Shown here one piece after another: positions 21,442-22,589 of a stretch of 22,589 bases of DNA (position 1 is the first letter of the stretch; each line of letters opens with the position of its first letter). A model generated the notes under the pieces. That model had not been told where the DNA came from. It ran no database searches and was given only the letters and a program-made list of their open reading frames with translations. This DNA is from a virus. The translations under genes were made by a program, and so were the position numbers. The DNA is taken from the IMG/VR virus record IMGVR_UViG_3300035698_002774, positions 1-22,589 of that record; one strand, given 5' to 3'.

Positions 21442-21768
21442 CTATTTTTTATTTTCTTTTTCTATCTCGTTCGCGTCCCAATAAGACTTGGCCACCTTGC
21501 GGAGCATTTCAACATCATATGCGCCTCTATTGTCTTCAACGTATCTATGGCAACCCATCGGCTTTTTCTTGTCATTAGTAAGGCCAACGCAAGCCGGAAC
21601 TGTTAAATCGTCCCGACTTCTTTTGCGTGTTATTCCATCGCCGACATGATGCGGTGTTATTGTTAAAACATCGGAGGCGCTCGCTCCGCAGAACCAACAA
21701 ACTTGCTTTCTAATCCACGCAAGATGTTTTTTATCAATTACCTTCTTTTGTTTCCAAAACGATTTCAT
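21442..21768 (-). CDS. HNH-like nuclease / recombination protein
   Basis: 108 residues from ATG 21768 (MKSFWKQKK), six bases after GGGAG. Metal-finger layout: CWFCG (Cys24, Cys27), ITPHHVGDG (His40, His41), RDDLTVPAC (Asp53, Cys60), then GCHRYVED (His74). This Cys-Cys / His-His / Asp / Cys-His order is that of small HNH-type phage proteins that act in DNA recombination. Substrate and activity are not shown by sequence alone. Overlaps the previous gene by 35 bases. Confidence 0.68.
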   Translation of the reverse strand: MKSFWKQKKVIDKKHLAWIRKQVCWFCGASASDVLTITPHHVGDGITRKRSRDDLTVPACVGLTNDKKKPMGCHRYVEDNRGAYDVEMLRKVAKSYWDANEIEKENKK

Positions 21769-21997
21769 GCACATCTCCCACCCTTGAATATTTAATTATA
21801 ATTCCATTTGATACTACTGTCTGTTTGTCTATTTTTGGCGGTTTACAAGGTGGTGTTTTGGGCGGCTCAATATTACTTAAATCGTCCATGACTTCATACG
21901 TTTCGGGCGTGAAACTTACAGCACCACATCCGGAGGCCGCCAAATCCTTAAATGCCTTTTCAATATTCCTTCGTTGTATCACAATATTCTTTTTCAT
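21734..21997 (-). CDS. Hypothetical early protein
   Basis: 87 residues. The start has AGGAGG at ideal spacing. The first 45 residues are mixed (IVIQRRNIEKAFKDLAASGCG, then TPETYEVMDDL), the middle is Pro/Lys-rich (EPPKTPPCKPPKIDKQT) and the end is beta-like (SNGIIIKYSRVGDVHEIVLE). No family recognised. Confidence 0.55.
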   Translation of the reverse strand: MKKNIVIQRRNIEKAFKDLAASGCGAVSFTPETYEVMDDLSNIEPPKTPPCKPPKIDKQTVVSNGIIIKYSRVGDVHEIVLETKEGN

Positions 21998-22021
21998 TTG
22001 TCTTTTTCCTCCTGTTGTTGT

Positions 22022-22210
22022 TTATTTTTTTCGGGTATGGTTGTTGACCTTTAAGTCATCAACAATAATAGATTTAGCTTTTTGACCCTCTATTTTATGT
22101 TGTCTAATCTCCATTAGTTTTAAAACATAAGTTCCTTCTAGGGTGGCAAAGGCGAGAACCTCACCCTCTTTCATTTTTTTTATTGCTATAGCTATTGAGT
22201 AATTTTTCAT
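22022..22210 (-). CDS. Hypothetical early mini-protein
   Basis: 62 residues from ATG 22210 (MKNYSIAIAIKKMKEG), with GGAGG inside the last codons of the upstream gene. A short beta unit (GEVLAFATLEGTYVLKLMEIRQ) is followed by a basic end. The upstream in-frame ATG at 22294 lies within the preceding gene and is rejected. No family recognised. Confidence 0.5.
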   Translation of the reverse strand: MKNYSIAIAIKKMKEGEVLAFATLEGTYVLKLMEIRQHKIEGQKAKSIIVDDLKVNNHTRKK

Positions 22211-22211
22211 T

Positions 22212-22457
22212 TTATCGCCTCCACATAATTGGCCGCCATTCGCCCCTACATTCATATTTGCCCGTTTCCCAATCATAGTCAAACCCGTCCGCATAATTAC
22301 TGCAAACGATTGACGCCCAAATAAATCCTAGATTGCTTCCCTTGTCTTCTGCTTTTGGTTGTTCTTTGAGCGTTTCGATTTTCGATTCGCAAACCCTGAA
22401 TACGTCAAAGCCCCCGCCTATTGGGAATATTCTAACTTCACATTTTGGTTCTGACAT
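22212..22457 (-). CDS. Hypothetical early protein
   Basis: 81 residues, start preceded by GGGAGGG. Begins with a beta segment (CEVRIFPIGGGFDVFRVCESK), has four cysteines in total, and ends WETGKYECRGEWRPIMWRR. No family recognised. It stops one base before the next ATG. Confidence 0.5.
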   Translation of the reverse strand: MSEPKCEVRIFPIGGGFDVFRVCESKIETLKEQPKAEDKGSNLGFIWASIVCSNYADGFDYDWETGKYECRGEWRPIMWRR

Positions 22458-22470
22458 CTATCCCTCCCCT

Positions 22471-22589
22471 TCATTGTTGTTGTCCTCTTTTGGTGACCTT
22501 AACTTCTTTACCATGCAGGTCGTTTTTTGCGTCAATCCCTGTCACTTCTTTAAATATATCAGCGTCCCATTCATCTAAAGACTTTAAAT
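22471..22589 (-). CDS. C-terminal end of a gene entering from the right edge
   Basis: By my own translation one minus-strand frame is open from the window edge to TGA at 22471-22473 and reads SLDEWDADIFKEVTGIDAKN, then a short basic tail ending GQQQ. Codon use looks real, but only 39 residues are visible and no family can be named. Confidence 0.5.
   Translation of the reverse strand, partial: LKSLDEWDADIFKEVTGIDAKNDLHGKEVKVTKRGQQQ

Overview
The window looks like a contiguous piece of a tailed-phage (or prophage) genome with a contractile tail. Every gene I can support is on the minus strand, so transcription runs from high to low coordinates. Genes are tightly packed: many neighbours overlap as TAATG or ATGA, and most starts carry a good GGAGG-type ribosome binding site, which argues against a Bacteroidota host. 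Base composition is AT-rich (one hand-counted 60-base line at 12001 gives 37% GC). I recognise no integrase, repressor, endolysin, tRNA or CRISPR array, so lifestyle and host cannot be fixed from this window.

Layout in transcription order. (1) 22589-20452: small early genes, an HNH-like nuclease and an ERF single-strand annealing protein. (2) 20449-18990: a RecB/PD-(D/E)XK exonuclease, two overlapping Cys-rich mini-genes and a coiled-coil protein. (3) 18989-18808: a gene-free, structured intergenic stretch. (4) 18807-16432: a zinc-finger mini-gene, a winged-helix replication initiator carrying 11-bp iterons (probable origin), a possible helicase loader, small proteins and a VRR-NUC nuclease. 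(5) 16347-13987: two small membrane proteins, a ParB-like protein, a PLD-like protein and a DUF5681 protein that may be the small terminase. (6) 13987-7075: large terminase (frame-disrupted), DUF1073 portal, Mu gpF-like minor head protein, DUF2213 protease fused to a scaffold, cement protein and DUF2184 major capsid protein. (7) 7002-1: head-tail connectors, tail terminator, sheath, tube, tail chaperones with a probable -1 frameshift, a short tape measure and a Dit-like baseplate protein running off the left edge.

The genes form a coherent late module (package, build the head, join the tail, build a contractile tail) downstream of a replication and recombination module with a lambda-like logic: exonuclease plus annealing protein, then initiator with internal origin, then putative loader.

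Most notable signals: GATC is almost absent (I found one site) everywhere except about 19265-20667, where I count 19; the 11-bp iterons are read in all three codon frames; one beta-rich domain is shared by sheath, cement and a connector protein; the scaffold has its own internal start; a canonical T TTT TTC slippery site lies in the tail chaperone gene; and the large terminase carries a one-base frame break in an A6 run.
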